Part shown: one piece after another, positions 51,248 to 60,359 of the stretch
How positions within the stretch are numbered: position 1 is the first letter of the stretch
Layout of the letters: each line of letters begins with the position of its first letter
Assembly: GCA_002749205.1 (NCBI GenBank)
Contig: PDOP01000033.1
Span: 33,408 to 97,407 of the forward strand
Origin: Treponema sp.
GTDB taxonomy: Bacteria > Spirochaetota > Spirochaetia > Treponematales > Treponemataceae
Direction of reading: 5' to 3'
DNA length: 64,000 nucleotides
Position numbers and translations under genes: made by a program
The notes under the pieces: model-generated
What the model saw: only the letters and a program-made list of their open reading frames with translations
Told to the model about the DNA's origin: nothing
Databases searched by the model: none

Positions 51248-53290
51248 TTATTCAAGTGGCGCAAAGTATCCGATTTCATCTCTTCCCGAGCGTGTTAAAA
51301 ATCTGACTTCTACTTCAACGGGGAGGAAGTCTCGTCCGAAGTTTGTGAACATTGTAGAGCGGTAAGTCATGCGATACAAGCCACTTGCGGTTTCGATTAT
51401 ATCTTCTACTATTGGTGTTAAGCCTTTTTCTGCATAAACATAGCTCATTTTTCCGCCGGTGTTTTTTGTTATATAGCGAATTTCAGGGGAGATTTGGTTT
51501 TTGTGCAAGTTGATGGTGTAAAATTTAATGCCGTTGTTGTTCATAAAAGCGGTTAAGTCATTAAGGCTGTAAGTGTTAAAGCCGTTGCTTAAATCACCGC
51601 CTGAATTCAAAAAAATTACGGCTCGTTTAGGTTTTGCGCTTAATAGTTCGGCGGCAGATAGACGGGCCGCTAAGTCGAAGTTCCAGTCGTAGGAAATGGG
51701 ATTTTTTAATGCTGTGGTTTTTGTCAGAGATGTATACACGCCTTCCAAGACGGGGTTGTCGGATGCGGTTACAATTTTTATCTTTCCCTTGCCTTTTAAT
51801 GCCGAAATAATTTCATTGCAGGCTGTGTCGATAAGCTCAGTGTCAGCTACGGATTCAGGCGAGCGTTCAATAAGAATTGTTATATCACATTCTTCGCTGA
51901 GATGTCCTGAGCCATAAAATTCAAAATTATCGACAGGGCGGTTTTTTTCCGTGATGAAAAAATTCTTTTCGTTTAGCCCTACAACAGGATAGCCGTTTCT
52001 GTTTTGTACTCGAATGTCAATTGTAACTTCAGGAAAATTTTCAGAAAAAATTCTATCTACCGTAACAAATAAACCGCCTGCCAACTCTTTAATAGTCGAA
52101 GCTATTTCAATTTTTTCGTTTTGATAATCTACAAGGAGGATATTATCATTTATATCGGGTGTTGCCGCCAGTAATCTGACGGGAGCGTTACCTAAGCTAA
52201 CAAGTTTGGTAATAGCGCCTGTGGAAATGTCTATTGTGTATGCCGAATTCGTATCTGCGGTAATTAACCTGTTTTTCCAAACTTTTAATGAGGTCATTCC
52301 TTTAAGAGACCCTTTTGGTAATAGTTCGCCCATATAGTTACCGGCAGTATCAAAGATAAACACGGCTCCGTGTACACCGTCTGCAACATATACAAGCCCT
52401 TCAAAAATGGCAATTCCTGCGGGGTCAATAAACCCTCCAAAATCAGATGTTTTTTGACCGAATTCAAATAACGGCTCGCCTTCAGGAGAAAACACCCCAA
52501 TTCTGGCATTACCGAAGTCAGAAACATAAATGTTTGTAAATTCATCCTGTGCCAAATATTGAGGGCCGATTAATTCTCCTGCCCCCCTTCCTTTTTTTCC
52601 AAAGGATTTTATGTATTTACCGTTTTTATCAAGGATAGAAATTTTGTCTGCAGAAAATTCTGATAGTAATAGCCGACCGTCAGGTAATTCGATTAAATCA
52701 AACGGGCGAGCAAAACCCTGAATAGGACCGTTTGATTTTTCGGTGATAATTCCGTTTACATTAAAATGCAACAGTTCGTTTGCACCATAATCGACCAGCC
52801 AAAAAGTACCGTCAGTCATTGCGCATATTGATGTAGGTTGAAGAAAAAATTCTTGTTTGTTTACAGTGCCTTTAATAGATGCTTGGTCGGAAAATTTAAT
52901 ATCCGAAAAAATGGCAGGGTTCATGCTCCGTCTGTCTTTAATTGTTTCAATTTTTGATTTTAGCAAAATACCGCCATATCCTAAATCTTTTGCGGCTTCC
53001 CATTGCTCTAAAGCGGCTCCTTCTATTCCTGAGCGAAAATAAGATTTTCCGAGCCAGTCCATAATTAAAGGCTCACCGGGTATATATGAAAGAGCTTTTT
53101 CAAAAAGTAAGACAGCTTCGTTAAACTGCCCTCTAAAATACGATTGAACTCCTCGTCTAAATTCTTCTGCTGCGGCGGCTCTGTCGCTTGAAAACGGTTG
53201 GGTTGAAAGGGTATTTCCTTCAGCAAAAGACGTACCATCAATCAAAGAAAAACACAGAACAAAAAATGTAATTCTAATTAAATTTTTCAT
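51248..53290 (-). CDS. Exported TPR / NHL-propeller / VWA-like protein
   Basis: 680 residues. Signal peptide (ITFFVLCFSLIDGTSFA), two TPR-like helices (about 40-110), six NHL-type propeller blades (about 130-400; for example PQYLAQDEFTNIYVSDFGNARIGVF), an Ig-like strand segment (about 410-460), and a VWA-like C-terminal domain (about 470-660; CDITILIERSPES resembles a degenerate MIDAS, RAVIFLNSGGDLSNG). Resembles conserved treponemal TPR-NHL proteins. Likely a periplasmic scaffold; function unknown. The next gene (a TPR protein) lies 9 nt upstream in the same operon. Confidence 0.88.
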   Translation of the reverse strand: MKNLIRITFFVLCFSLIDGTSFAEGNTLSTQPFSSDRAAAAEEFRRGVQSYFRGQFNEAVLLFEKALSYIPGEPLIMDWLGKSYFRSGIEGAALEQWEAAKDLGYGGILLKSKIETIKDRRSMNPAIFSDIKFSDQASIKGTVNKQEFFLQPTSICAMTDGTFWLVDYGANELLHFNVNGIITEKSNGPIQGFARPFDLIELPDGRLLLSEFSADKISILDKNGKYIKSFGKKGRGAGELIGPQYLAQDEFTNIYVSDFGNARIGVFSPEGEPLFEFGQKTSDFGGFIDPAGIAIFEGLVYVADGVHGAVFIFDTAGNYMGELLPKGSLKGMTSLKVWKNRLITADTNSAYTIDISTGAITKLVSLGNAPVRLLAATPDINDNILLVDYQNEKIEIASTIKELAGGLFVTVDRIFSENFPEVTIDIRVQNRNGYPVVGLNEKNFFITEKNRPVDNFEFYGSGHLSEECDITILIERSPESVADTELIDTACNEIISALKGKGKIKIVTASDNPVLEGVYTSLTKTTALKNPISYDWNFDLAARLSAAELLSAKPKRAVIFLNSGGDLSNGFNTYSLNDLTAFMNNNGIKFYTINLHKNQISPEIRYITKNTGGKMSYVYAEKGLTPIVEDIIETASGLYRMTYRSTMFTNFGRDFLPVEVEVRFLTRSGRDEIGYFAPLE

Positions 53291-53299
53291 ATACTATCC

Positions 53300-53971
53300 T
53301 CAGTCTTCGTTTTCTATAATTTCCCTGTAATGTTCCAGGACGAGTTTGTTTTCGGGAAGCATTTCTTTAACACGAGTAATTAACTTTTTTGCTTCATTGG
53401 GAAATTTCATTTTATGATACACCCATGCCAAAGAGTCCATGTACACAGGATTATCAGGGGATAAATCATTTGCTTTTTTACAAAATACCAATGCTTTTTT
53501 TATATCTTTATCTGTGTCTGCATAAATATACCCAAGACCGTTTTGTGCCGTAGTATTATTTGGGTCTATTTTTAAAGATTTTTCATAACATTCTATGGCT
53601 TTTTCAACATCTTCATGTTCATAGGCAATAAAAGCCATAGAAGCATAAACTTGTGCGGATTCATATCCTGCACTTATCAGTTTAGAAAGTTCAAATTCAG
53701 CCAGTCTTGAGCGGCCTGTCATAGTATAGCTGTAAGCCAATATCAAACGACATTGATACACCCGAGCAATGTTTTCGTCAGAGGTAACAACCTGCTCCAA
53801 ATAGCCGATAGCATCTTCATATCTTTTTAACCTAACATAGGATAGGCCTAAATAATAAGCAATTTGAAAAGGGTCGTCTTTGTCAGCGCCGTCAGGTAAA
53901 GACAGCAAGACAGTAAGAGCTTCAGAATAGTTTCCGTTGTTATAAAATTTTATACCGTCAATAATTTCCAC
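53300..53971 (-). CDS. TPR-repeat protein
   Basis: 223 residues composed of about six tetratricopeptide repeats, for example NTTAQNGLGYIYADTDKDIKKAL and NPVYMDSLAWVYHKM. No signal peptide, so presumably cytoplasmic, in contrast to its exported neighbour 9 nt downstream. TPR arrays bind partner proteins. Start as given (ATG after GGAAATTATTGAC) has a weak ribosome-binding site upstream. Confidence 0.88.
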   Translation of the reverse strand: MEIIDGIKFYNNGNYSEALTVLLSLPDGADKDDPFQIAYYLGLSYVRLKRYEDAIGYLEQVVTSDENIARVYQCRLILAYSYTMTGRSRLAEFELSKLISAGYESAQVYASMAFIAYEHEDVEKAIECYEKSLKIDPNNTTAQNGLGYIYADTDKDIKKALVFCKKANDLSPDNPVYMDSLAWVYHKMKFPNEAKKLITRVKEMLPENKLVLEHYREIIENED

Positions 53972-54092
53972 AATAAAACCCCACCGAGCAAATTATATCA
54001 TTATTTAATAACAAAATCAAGGTCGAAGGATTTAAATTTTAAAATAAAAAAGGCTTTTTTTAAATTTAACCTAATGCTAGTTTTACCTGCGT

Positions 54093-55262
54093 TTATAGTT
54101 CAAAACCTATTTTTTTTACTTCACGATTTTCAAACGCCTCTTTTAGCATTTCGTCAATTTGCATTTTTTCAAATATTTGCCAAGCATCATCGAAGCTTGT
54201 GTGCAGTGTTGGGTGCTTTGGCGAAAACAAAACACAGCAATCAGGATGAGGGAGTATTGATATTTCGTATGTGCCAATATACTGTGCTATTTCGGTTATT
54301 TCTTGTTTATCAAGTCCAATTAACGGTCTAAATATAAGCGCATCACTTGCAGAATTTGTAATATTCAGATTTTCGGCAGTTTGACTTGCAACTTGTGCAA
54401 GACTTTCGCCTGTAATCAGACATTTCGCTTTAATATACCGAGCGGTCATATCGGCTATTTTCATCATACAAATTCGCATCATCAATGTCATGTATGCCTC
54501 AGGAACATTGTCTTTTATGTGTTGCTGTATTTTTGTAAATGACACGATATTAAGATATGTGCCTAAGTTGTATTTTGCAAGTATTGCCGCAAGTTTTTCG
54601 ACTTTTTCTTGTGCCTCATGCGAGGTATATGGGTATGAATGAAAATAAAGACAGTCTATTTTCATTCCACGCGAAATCATTTTGTATCCTGCCACAGGTG
54701 AATCTATTCCGCCGGAAAGTAAAAGTAGCCCCTTACCTGCCGTACCGCATGGAAGGCCGCGTCTTGCTTTTCTTTCTGCACCGTAAATAAATGCTTGTTC
54801 GCGGACTTCAATAGTAATGACAATGTCAGGATTATGCACATCGGTTATGAGAATACCTTCACTGTGAATTACCCCGCCGACCTGTGTCGCAAGCTCATAT
54901 GAATTCAATGGAAATTTTTTATCGGCACGGCGGACTTCTATTTTAAAAGTTTTACAGCCTTGTAATTTGGCTTCGACAGCTTTCTGTTTTGCAACTTTTA
55001 TAATTGCATTTAAGTCTTTGTCCGTAATACTCGCTTCTGCCCAACCGGTTATGCCCATCAATGAATTTAAAGCTTTTTCGCAAAGTATTCTTGCATCTTC
55101 AGGAACCGTTACATAAAGCCTGCCTGAGCGAACATTGATTTTTGCTTTTGTGGGCGATAAAAAAGTTGCAAGATTTTTAGAGAGCTTTCTTTCAAAATAA
55201 TTTCGGTTTCCCTTTTTTAAACTTAGCTCTCCAATTTTTGCTAAATATAAACATTCTTTCAT
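54093..55262 (-). CDS. thiI: tRNA 4-thiouridine synthase ThiI
   Basis: 389 residues. N-terminal ferredoxin-like and THUMP domains (about 60-165), then the PP-loop ATPase (LLLSGGIDSPVAGY near 180) and C-terminal part with TGESLAQVASQT and HPDCCVLFSPKHP. It activates and thiolates U8 of tRNA. No rhodanese domain, as in the short ThiI of Bacillus, so the sulfur donor must come from a dedicated cysteine desulfurase or the enzyme relies on other sulfur carriers. Start ATG 55262 (AAGGAAG) rather than 55343. Gap of 14 nt to the upstream membrane-protein gene. Confidence 0.93.
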   Translation of the reverse strand: MKECLYLAKIGELSLKKGNRNYFERKLSKNLATFLSPTKAKINVRSGRLYVTVPEDARILCEKALNSLMGITGWAEASITDKDLNAIIKVAKQKAVEAKLQGCKTFKIEVRRADKKFPLNSYELATQVGGVIHSEGILITDVHNPDIVITIEVREQAFIYGAERKARRGLPCGTAGKGLLLLSGGIDSPVAGYKMISRGMKIDCLYFHSYPYTSHEAQEKVEKLAAILAKYNLGTYLNIVSFTKIQQHIKDNVPEAYMTLMMRICMMKIADMTARYIKAKCLITGESLAQVASQTAENLNITNSASDALIFRPLIGLDKQEITEIAQYIGTYEISILPHPDCCVLFSPKHPTLHTSFDDAWQIFEKMQIDEMLKEAFENREVKKIGFEL

Positions 55263-55276
55263 AAATACTTCCTTAT

Positions 55277-55747
55277 TTACAACCTTGAGATAATAATAAT
55301 AGTGGTGCAAATTATCGCCATTGCAATTCCAAATAAGGCGCATAAAAAGCTGGTTATACCTTGGACTAAATAAATTTTATATTTACGCCTAAAAAAATAA
55401 AACAATTGCAAAATAAGTGTTGCAAGCGAAAATAAAAAACCAATAGAAGCAACACCTATAATAATACGCAAAATACGAGTTTGGCTTGAATCAAGAAAAC
55501 CTTTATAATTACCAAAAACATAAAGCATGAATAACATAAGAGTTACTGCCGAAAAAAAGAACATAGCCCTTCGTAAAAATTTAATCGAAAATCGTTTTGC
55601 GGAAAATAATTCTTTTTGTTCTTCTTTTTTTTCTGCGATTGAATTTTCAATCGCCAAATCTTGTTTGCTGTTTTCCGATGAATTATTTATAACCGTTGCT
55701 TTTTCATCAGACTCCGTGTGTATTTTTTGAGATGTTTTTTCCACCAT
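55277..55747 (-). CDS. Membrane protein of unknown function
   Basis: 156 residues: a charged cytoplasmic N-terminal half (1-55, Lys/Glu/Ser-rich, likely disordered) and three predicted membrane helices (about 60-80, 93-115, 128-152). No domain recognised. It is followed closely by thiI, so the two may be cotranscribed. Confidence 0.75.
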   Translation of the reverse strand: MVEKTSQKIHTESDEKATVINNSSENSKQDLAIENSIAEKKEEQKELFSAKRFSIKFLRRAMFFFSAVTLMLFMLYVFGNYKGFLDSSQTRILRIIIGVASIGFLFSLATLILQLFYFFRRKYKIYLVQGITSFLCALFGIAMAIICTTIIIISRL

Positions 55748-55823
55748 AGATTGATAATACGCTATTTTGCATAAAAAGTAAATAGCGGGCTAAAGTTTGT
55801 TTAAGATAAAAAAAACATGAACA

Positions 55824-56882
55824 CTAATAAACCAACTTATCAGACTCGTCTTTTGGTATAATAACCTTTCCTGTTCTGTCGCATTCAACCATTTTGTTTA
55901 CAAACTCTGTTTCAGCATCCAAACAATCCCTTTGGCGAGGCGGGTCAAGAGCCTTCTCATCATCGAGAATCAACAAAGCCCTGTTTTTGGAAATATTGGA
56001 AAGCAACTTCTGCCTTATATCAGCTTTTCTATTGTGTATAAGCGTTCTAATCTGCAAATCGGAAAGCGGAGAAACCAAAAACTGAACATCATTATCCGAC
56101 ATATTAAGTAGATCATCAAAAGTATAAATCTGTTTTAAAATTTCTTCTGCAAGTTCTTCATCATCTTCTGCAAGTTTTTCCAAAATCATCTTTTCGGAAT
56201 CCAAATTGCTTGTGCGTAAAATTTTTGCCAACACGGATTTGCCGTCAAGCTCCGAAGTTCTGTCGACCCTTATATTCACAAGCTTTTGCCTTAAAGCATC
56301 ACTCATGTTTTGCAAAACATCCATATTCAGCTTTTGCATTTTTGCCAGATGCAAAACAATATCCTTCTTTTTAACGGCATCATCTTTTAATCCCGAAATA
56401 TACTGTGCCGCCTGCTTAGGGGGCAAATGCGACAGAACAACAGCACACGCAGACGGAAGCTCATCTTTTAAAAGTGCATGTAGCCTGTCGTTTTCAATAC
56501 CGTCCAAATAGACAAACGGCTTAGGCAAGGTTTGCGGAACAGCTCTCTCAAGAATTTCTGCAGCCTTTTCGTCTCCGTATGCTTCTTCGAGTATTTGCTT
56601 CGCGGTACCGACACCGCCGTACGAGCCCTTATTTTCTTCATATATTGCGGTAAACTCATCAAGGATTTCCAGAGCCTCTTCCTTAGGAACATTGCGAATT
56701 GTAATCAGCTCAGCAATAACCTTATCAACCTTATTGTCGTCAAGTTTTCGCAAAACAACAGCCGCCTGCTTCGGCCCAATCAAAAACAAAAACTTAGCAA
56801 CACGGCGATACTTTGAATCCTTTTCTTTTTTGGGAACCTTTACAAGCCCCTTTTCCTGTATCATGCTTTCAATATCTGTCAT
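55824..56882 (-). CDS. fliG1: FliG1-type flagellar switch paralogue
   Basis: 352 residues with FliG domains in order: a FliG N-terminal-like domain (about 30-120; KFLFLIGPKQAAVVLRKLDD), middle (about 125-235; PFVYLDGIENDRLHALLKDELPSACAVVLSHLPPKQAAQYI) and C-terminal domain (about 240-340). The EHPQR-like block of classic FliG is replaced by DELPSA. Spirochaetes encode two FliGs; the motor one (FliG2) is in a large flagellar operon, while FliG1 usually stands alone as here and affects flagellar placement or assembly in Borrelia. Paralogue assignment is by isolation and divergence. Confidence 0.88.
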   Translation of the reverse strand: MTDIESMIQEKGLVKVPKKEKDSKYRRVAKFLFLIGPKQAAVVLRKLDDNKVDKVIAELITIRNVPKEEALEILDEFTAIYEENKGSYGGVGTAKQILEEAYGDEKAAEILERAVPQTLPKPFVYLDGIENDRLHALLKDELPSACAVVLSHLPPKQAAQYISGLKDDAVKKKDIVLHLAKMQKLNMDVLQNMSDALRQKLVNIRVDRTSELDGKSVLAKILRTSNLDSEKMILEKLAEDDEELAEEILKQIYTFDDLLNMSDNDVQFLVSPLSDLQIRTLIHNRKADIRQKLLSNISKNRALLILDDEKALDPPRQRDCLDAETEFVNKMVECDRTGKVIIPKDESDKLVY

Positions 56883-56971
56883 TTAACCCCTCACCGAAAT
56901 TATACCTTATTTTCATAAATAAAACAAGCAAAATACATTTTAAAATAAACGCAACGCTTCGCTTTTGCACT

Positions 56972-57107
56972 GAAACTCCTCGCCCTCGCATAATCTTTTG
57001 CCCTTTAATTAAAAATTCAATCGGCGTTTTCCGTTATCACTTCAAACACCTTTACTTAAAAAACAATCGGGCAAAAGGATAGACTTCGGGCTTAAAATCA
57101 GGTTAAA
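56972..57107 (+). repeat. Family A structured repeat, copy A9
   Basis: Inner arms CTTTTGCCC / GGGCAAAAG pair perfectly with a sequence different from all other copies; right end GGTTAAAC. Occupies the gap between fliG1 and the NifX-like gene. Confidence 0.8.
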
Positions 57108-57150
57108 CAAAAAGCCGGCAAGTTTTGAAAATTTGGGCTCAAAAAAACTC

Positions 57151-57179
57151 TTGCCTAAAAAGCAAAAATTGGTTAATAT
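57151..57179 (+). promoter_or_regulatory. Promoter of the NifX-like gene
   Basis: TTGCCT (57151-57156), 17 nt, TAATAT (57174-57179), 18 nt before the start codon. Confidence 0.55.
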
Positions 57180-57197
57180 ACAGACGGAGGTAAAACA

Positions 57198-57581
57198 ATG
57201 AAAATAGCTATTCCAAGTAATGACAACAAAACTATTTCAAAACATTTCGGTAAATCGGAAGGTTTTGTAATTGCCGAAATTAAAGAGAACGAAGTAATAA
57301 ACAAAGAGTATAAAAAAAATGATTTTACTCATCACGCAAAAGGCGGAAACCGCGCTCATGACCACGAGCATCATGAAAATCACAGCCACGACTCAATTCT
57401 TAAAGCACTTGAAGGTTGCTCTGTAGTAATTGCCGGCGGAATGGGAAGAAGACTGTACAGCGATTTTGAGCAAAATAAGATAACCGTGTATCTTACGCAA
57501 GAAGATTCTGTTGATACAGCTCTTAACCTTTACATAAAAGGCACATTGGATAATAACTTAGATGCTCGCTGCAACCACTAA
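57198..57581 (+). CDS. NifB/NifX-type FeMo-cofactor-like binding protein with His-rich loop
   Basis: 127-residue protein of the dinitrogenase iron-molybdenum cofactor family (NifX/NafY fold): MKIAIPSNDNKTISKHFGKSEGF and GCSVVIAGGMGRRLYSDFEQ are typical. An inserted loop (about 45-66: HHAKGGNRAHDHEHHENHSHD) holds about nine His and should bind metal. No nitrogenase genes are near, so a role in Fe-S, Mo or metal homeostasis is more likely. GGAGG ribosome-binding site. Possibly cotranscribed with the next gene (23 nt gap). Confidence 0.9.
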   Translation: MKIAIPSNDNKTISKHFGKSEGFVIAEIKENEVINKEYKKNDFTHHAKGGNRAHDHEHHENHSHDSILKALEGCSVVIAGGMGRRLYSDFEQNKITVYLTQEDSVDTALNLYIKGTLDNNLDARCNH

Positions 57582-57604
57582 TTTACGGATTTAAGGAGCA
57601 TAAT

Positions 57605-58450
57605 TTGAAAATCGTTATCTGGGGTGCGGATAATATAGGCAAAAGCGTATTATATTCACTAAATTTAACCGCCCCCTTTAATAAAAATACCGTATTGTGT
57701 TTTGTTGATAAGAATACATCAAAAGTCGGCAAAACTTTTTGCGGAAAAGAAATTAAGTCTATTGAAGAGATTTCCACAATTGATTTTGATACGATTATAA
57801 TCGCAAACACTCACGGTGCAGAAATAAAAGAATATATAAAACAAAACTTAAAACCTTGCACTGTTATAGATTTTTTAAGCGAAGGTTTATTTGACCCCAG
57901 AATATGCACATTGAATTTACTTGCAGAAGAAATACATAATAATAAAATTGAAGGCTCAATTGCGGAAGCTGGTGTTTACAAGGGCGAATTTACACAATAC
58001 ATAAATGCAAATTTTCCAAACAGAACTCTCTATTTATTTGATACATTCGAGGGTTTTGCGGAAAATGATATTGCAGAAGACGAAAGATTAAATCTTTCAA
58101 ATGACGGCAGGCAAATGTTTAAGGATACTGAAATTAGCCTCGTAAAAGAAAAATTAAAACACCCCGATAATGCGATTTTTAAAAAGGGGCATTTTCCGAA
58201 AACATGCAAAGGGCTTGAAAATGAGCCTTATTGTTTTGTAAGTATTGATTTTGATTTATACCGCCCGACATTTGATGCAATAAATTATTTTTATAAAAAC
58301 CTGTCTGTTGGCGGGTATATTATGATTCATGATTATACAAACGAAAACTTTAAGGGCGTAAAAAAAGCTGTTTTGGAATTAAAGCCTAAATTAGGTTTTG
58401 CATATTTTCCGATTTCAGACGGGGGCGGGAGTATCGTAATCAGTAAATGA
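57605..58450 (+). CDS. TylF/MycF-family SAM-dependent methyltransferase
   Basis: 281 residues beginning at TTG with an AAGGAG site at good distance. N-terminal 1-95 contains a Rossmann-like segment (VIWGADNIGKSVLYSL) and DFLSEG linker; C-terminal 110-281 is a macrocin O-methyltransferase-type domain: SIAEAGVYKGEF (SAM motif), LYLFDTFEGF, FVSIDFDLYRPT (metal-binding acidic residues), HDYTNENFKGVKKAV. Such proteins methylate sugars or lipid-linked glycans. The N-terminal domain looks like those of sugar-processing bifunctional proteins. Substrate unknown. Confidence 0.87.
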   Translation: MKIVIWGADNIGKSVLYSLNLTAPFNKNTVLCFVDKNTSKVGKTFCGKEIKSIEEISTIDFDTIIIANTHGAEIKEYIKQNLKPCTVIDFLSEGLFDPRICTLNLLAEEIHNNKIEGSIAEAGVYKGEFTQYINANFPNRTLYLFDTFEGFAENDIAEDERLNLSNDGRQMFKDTEISLVKEKLKHPDNAIFKKGHFPKTCKGLENEPYCFVSIDFDLYRPTFDAINYFYKNLSVGGYIMIHDYTNENFKGVKKAVLELKPKLGFAYFPISDGGGSIVISK

Positions 58451-58494
58451 GGTACTTACAAAACTCGTCCGGCTTTTACAATTTCCTCAAATAG
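58447..58494 (-). repeat. Family C fragment, copy C4
   Basis: Reverse-orientation fragment (GAGGAAATTGTAAAAGCCGGACGAGTTTTGTAAG) starting at the methyltransferase stop codon. It matches the first hairpin of the C element. Confidence 0.6.
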
Positions 58495-58554
58495 CATTAC
58501 GATTTAAATTGCCTAAAAGCTCTTCAGTTACCGCATTTTATTTTCAGATTTATT

Positions 58555-58765
58555 TTATGCGAAGTTTAAAGCCGCAAAAGGGATAGTAGCGGAATTTTCA
58601 TGCCGATTTTTATTCCGGTAAAGGCGGTTGGAGTGTAACGGAAAACGCCGCTAATTTAAAACAGTAGAGGCATTAAAATTAAAGCGGATAGCCCGTTTTT
58701 TGCATTGCGTGTTTTTATGCAATTTAATTTAAAATAATCATTTCGCAATGCAAAAATTTGCTTTA
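58555..58765 (-). repeat. Family B structured repeat, copy B4 (reverse)
   Basis: Contains TTTTTTGCATTGCG / CGCAATGCAAAAA and, to its left, a TAGCGGAATTTTCATGCCGA / GGCGGTTGGAGTGTAACGG block shared with B2. Fills the gap between the methyltransferase and pyridoxal kinase genes. Confidence 0.7.
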
Positions 58766-58838
58766 AATAATAATTGCTTTTTTTTAAAATATTTGTTATA
58801 TTTTTATCTCAATTTTATTATTTTTACGGGAGAAGGTG

Positions 58839-59660
58839 ATGAGTAAAAAAATACTTTTGGTTACGGATTCTGTCAGTTACGGAAAACTTGGAATGTCTGC
58901 GCAGGTGCCTGTGCTTTCGCGAATGGGTTATGATGTTTATAATTTACCGACAGCTTTGGTTTCAAATAATTTTGGCTATCCTGATTATGAGATGTTGCTT
59001 ACTACGGCTTACATGAAAAGGTCTGTTGAGATTTGGCAGGCACAAGGATTTTCCTTTGATGCAATCAGTATTGGTTTTGTTGCAACGGGTGAGCAAGCCG
59101 GTATTATTCGGGATTTGGTGGAATTCAATAAAAAGAAAAATCCTGATTTGATTGTAACTTTGGATCCGATTATGGGCGATGACGGACAGTTGTATCATGG
59201 TTTGGGTGAAGAAAATGTTAATGCCTTGCAGTCTGTTTGTAAGTTTGCTGATGTTATTACGCCGAATTTTACGGAGGCCTGCTTTTTGGCGGATATGCTT
59301 AAAGGGAAAACTTCTGTATCGGAAGATGAGGCTAAATCTTTGGCTGAAAAACTTCATAATGATTTTAGCACCGAATGCGTTATTACAAGTACTAAGGTTG
59401 GGAATAAAAATGCAATCGAAACATACACAAAAGATGCTTGTGAGTTGAGCTTTTATGAAGAAGTGCCTGTAGCGTTTTCAGGTACAGGAGACTTCTTTTC
59501 GGCGTATTTTTTGGGAACACTTTTAAAGGGCGTGCCTATTGTAAAAGCAGCTGAAGAAGCGGGCAAGTTTGTAAAGGATTTGGTTGCAAAATATGCCGGT
59601 CAAGAAGACAAATTGGTTGGCATTGCAGTTGAAGAATACTTGCAAGAAATGAATATGTAA
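58839..59660 (+). CDS. Pyridoxal/pyridoxamine kinase (PdxK/PdxY family)
   Basis: 273-residue ribokinase-superfamily kinase that phosphorylates B6 vitamers to make PLP-type cofactor. N-terminal SVSYGKLGMSAQVPVLSRMGY, the PTALVSNNFGYP block, DPIMGDDGQLYHG and the anion-hole SGTGDFFSAYFLG with the catalytic Asp identify the PdxK/PdxY group. The ATG at 58839 has GGGAG 6 nt upstream; the in-frame GTG one codon earlier is less likely. PLP would serve the amino-acid metabolism of this organism. Confidence 0.9.
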   Translation: MSKKILLVTDSVSYGKLGMSAQVPVLSRMGYDVYNLPTALVSNNFGYPDYEMLLTTAYMKRSVEIWQAQGFSFDAISIGFVATGEQAGIIRDLVEFNKKKNPDLIVTLDPIMGDDGQLYHGLGEENVNALQSVCKFADVITPNFTEACFLADMLKGKTSVSEDEAKSLAEKLHNDFSTECVITSTKVGNKNAIETYTKDACELSFYEEVPVAFSGTGDFFSAYFLGTLLKGVPIVKAAEEAGKFVKDLVAKYAGQEDKLVGIAVEEYLQEMNM

Positions 59661-59756
59661 AAACAATCTTTAAGGCTATGTCGGCTAAGGTCGGCATGGC
59701 ATTTTTTTTAAGTATCGCATAGCTTTTCTAAAATACAAAGAAAGTTTGCCTTTCAA

Positions 59757-59785
59757 TTGACATAAAATATTTTTTAATGTATACT
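59757..59785 (+). promoter_or_regulatory. Promoter of the 162-residue exported protein
   Basis: TTGACA (59757-59762), 17 nt, TATACT (59780-59785). Confidence 0.75.
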
Positions 59786-59828
59786 TTATTTACAATTTTA
59801 ATTACTATTCATTAATGGAGGTGAATTT

Positions 59829-60317
59829 ATGAAGAAGGTTATTCCGGCTTTTTTGGCTCTTTTGATTTTATTTTCAGGTACTTTGTTTGCCGAAGAACCT
59901 GCAAAAGAAGAAATTAAAGAGGTAATCTCTTATGTGTCCGTGCTTTATATGGCGGTTGTTGATATAACCGTAGAGGCAGGTGAAATAGAAAATGATTATA
60001 TTAAAACAAATTATAGTGAGAAAAAATTCACGGCTAAATTTGATAAATTACCGGTAGAAGAATTTTTGAAAAAATATAAAGAAGAGTGGATAGATGAAAA
60101 TGCAAAATGGCCTTTTTCAAAGGTAAGCGGAACTATGGTTATTAATACTGATATTAAAAATCCGTCTAAAGATGCTTTTAGTATCGTTTTTAACTTTAAA
60201 TTAGATAACACAAGTGTAAAAAAACTGTATTTAAAAATTACTCCGGCAACTGAAAAAGTCAATATGAAAATAAACGGAAAAACTTATAAAGATGCTATGA
60301 ACTATTTTGAGGATTAA
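59829..60317 (+). CDS. Small exported protein of unknown function
   Basis: 162 residues with a Sec signal peptide (KKVIPAFLALLILFSGTLFA, cleavage near LFA-EE) and no lipobox. The mature 140 residues look like a small beta-sandwich (FSKVSGTMVINTDIKNPSKDAFSIVFNFKLDNTSVKKLYLKI). No family recognised. Strong promoter and GGAGGTG site suggest good expression. Ends before a family E hairpin/terminator. Confidence 0.82.
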   Translation: MKKVIPAFLALLILFSGTLFAEEPAKEEIKEVISYVSVLYMAVVDITVEAGEIENDYIKTNYSEKKFTAKFDKLPVEEFLKKYKEEWIDENAKWPFSKVSGTMVINTDIKNPSKDAFSIVFNFKLDNTSVKKLYLKITPATEKVNMKINGKTYKDAMNYFED

Positions 60318-60359
60318 ACAAACTGTAACGATTATTTTTTAATCTTGCGCAAGGTACAT

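Noticed and set aside
57198..57581. Evidence for nitrogen fixation
   Set aside because: NifX-fold proteins are widespread without nitrogenase, and no nif genes are present.
58962..59357. 131-codon open frame on the minus strand
   Set aside because: It is antisense to the pyridoxal kinase gene, has no recognisable family, and shows mirror-codon composition.
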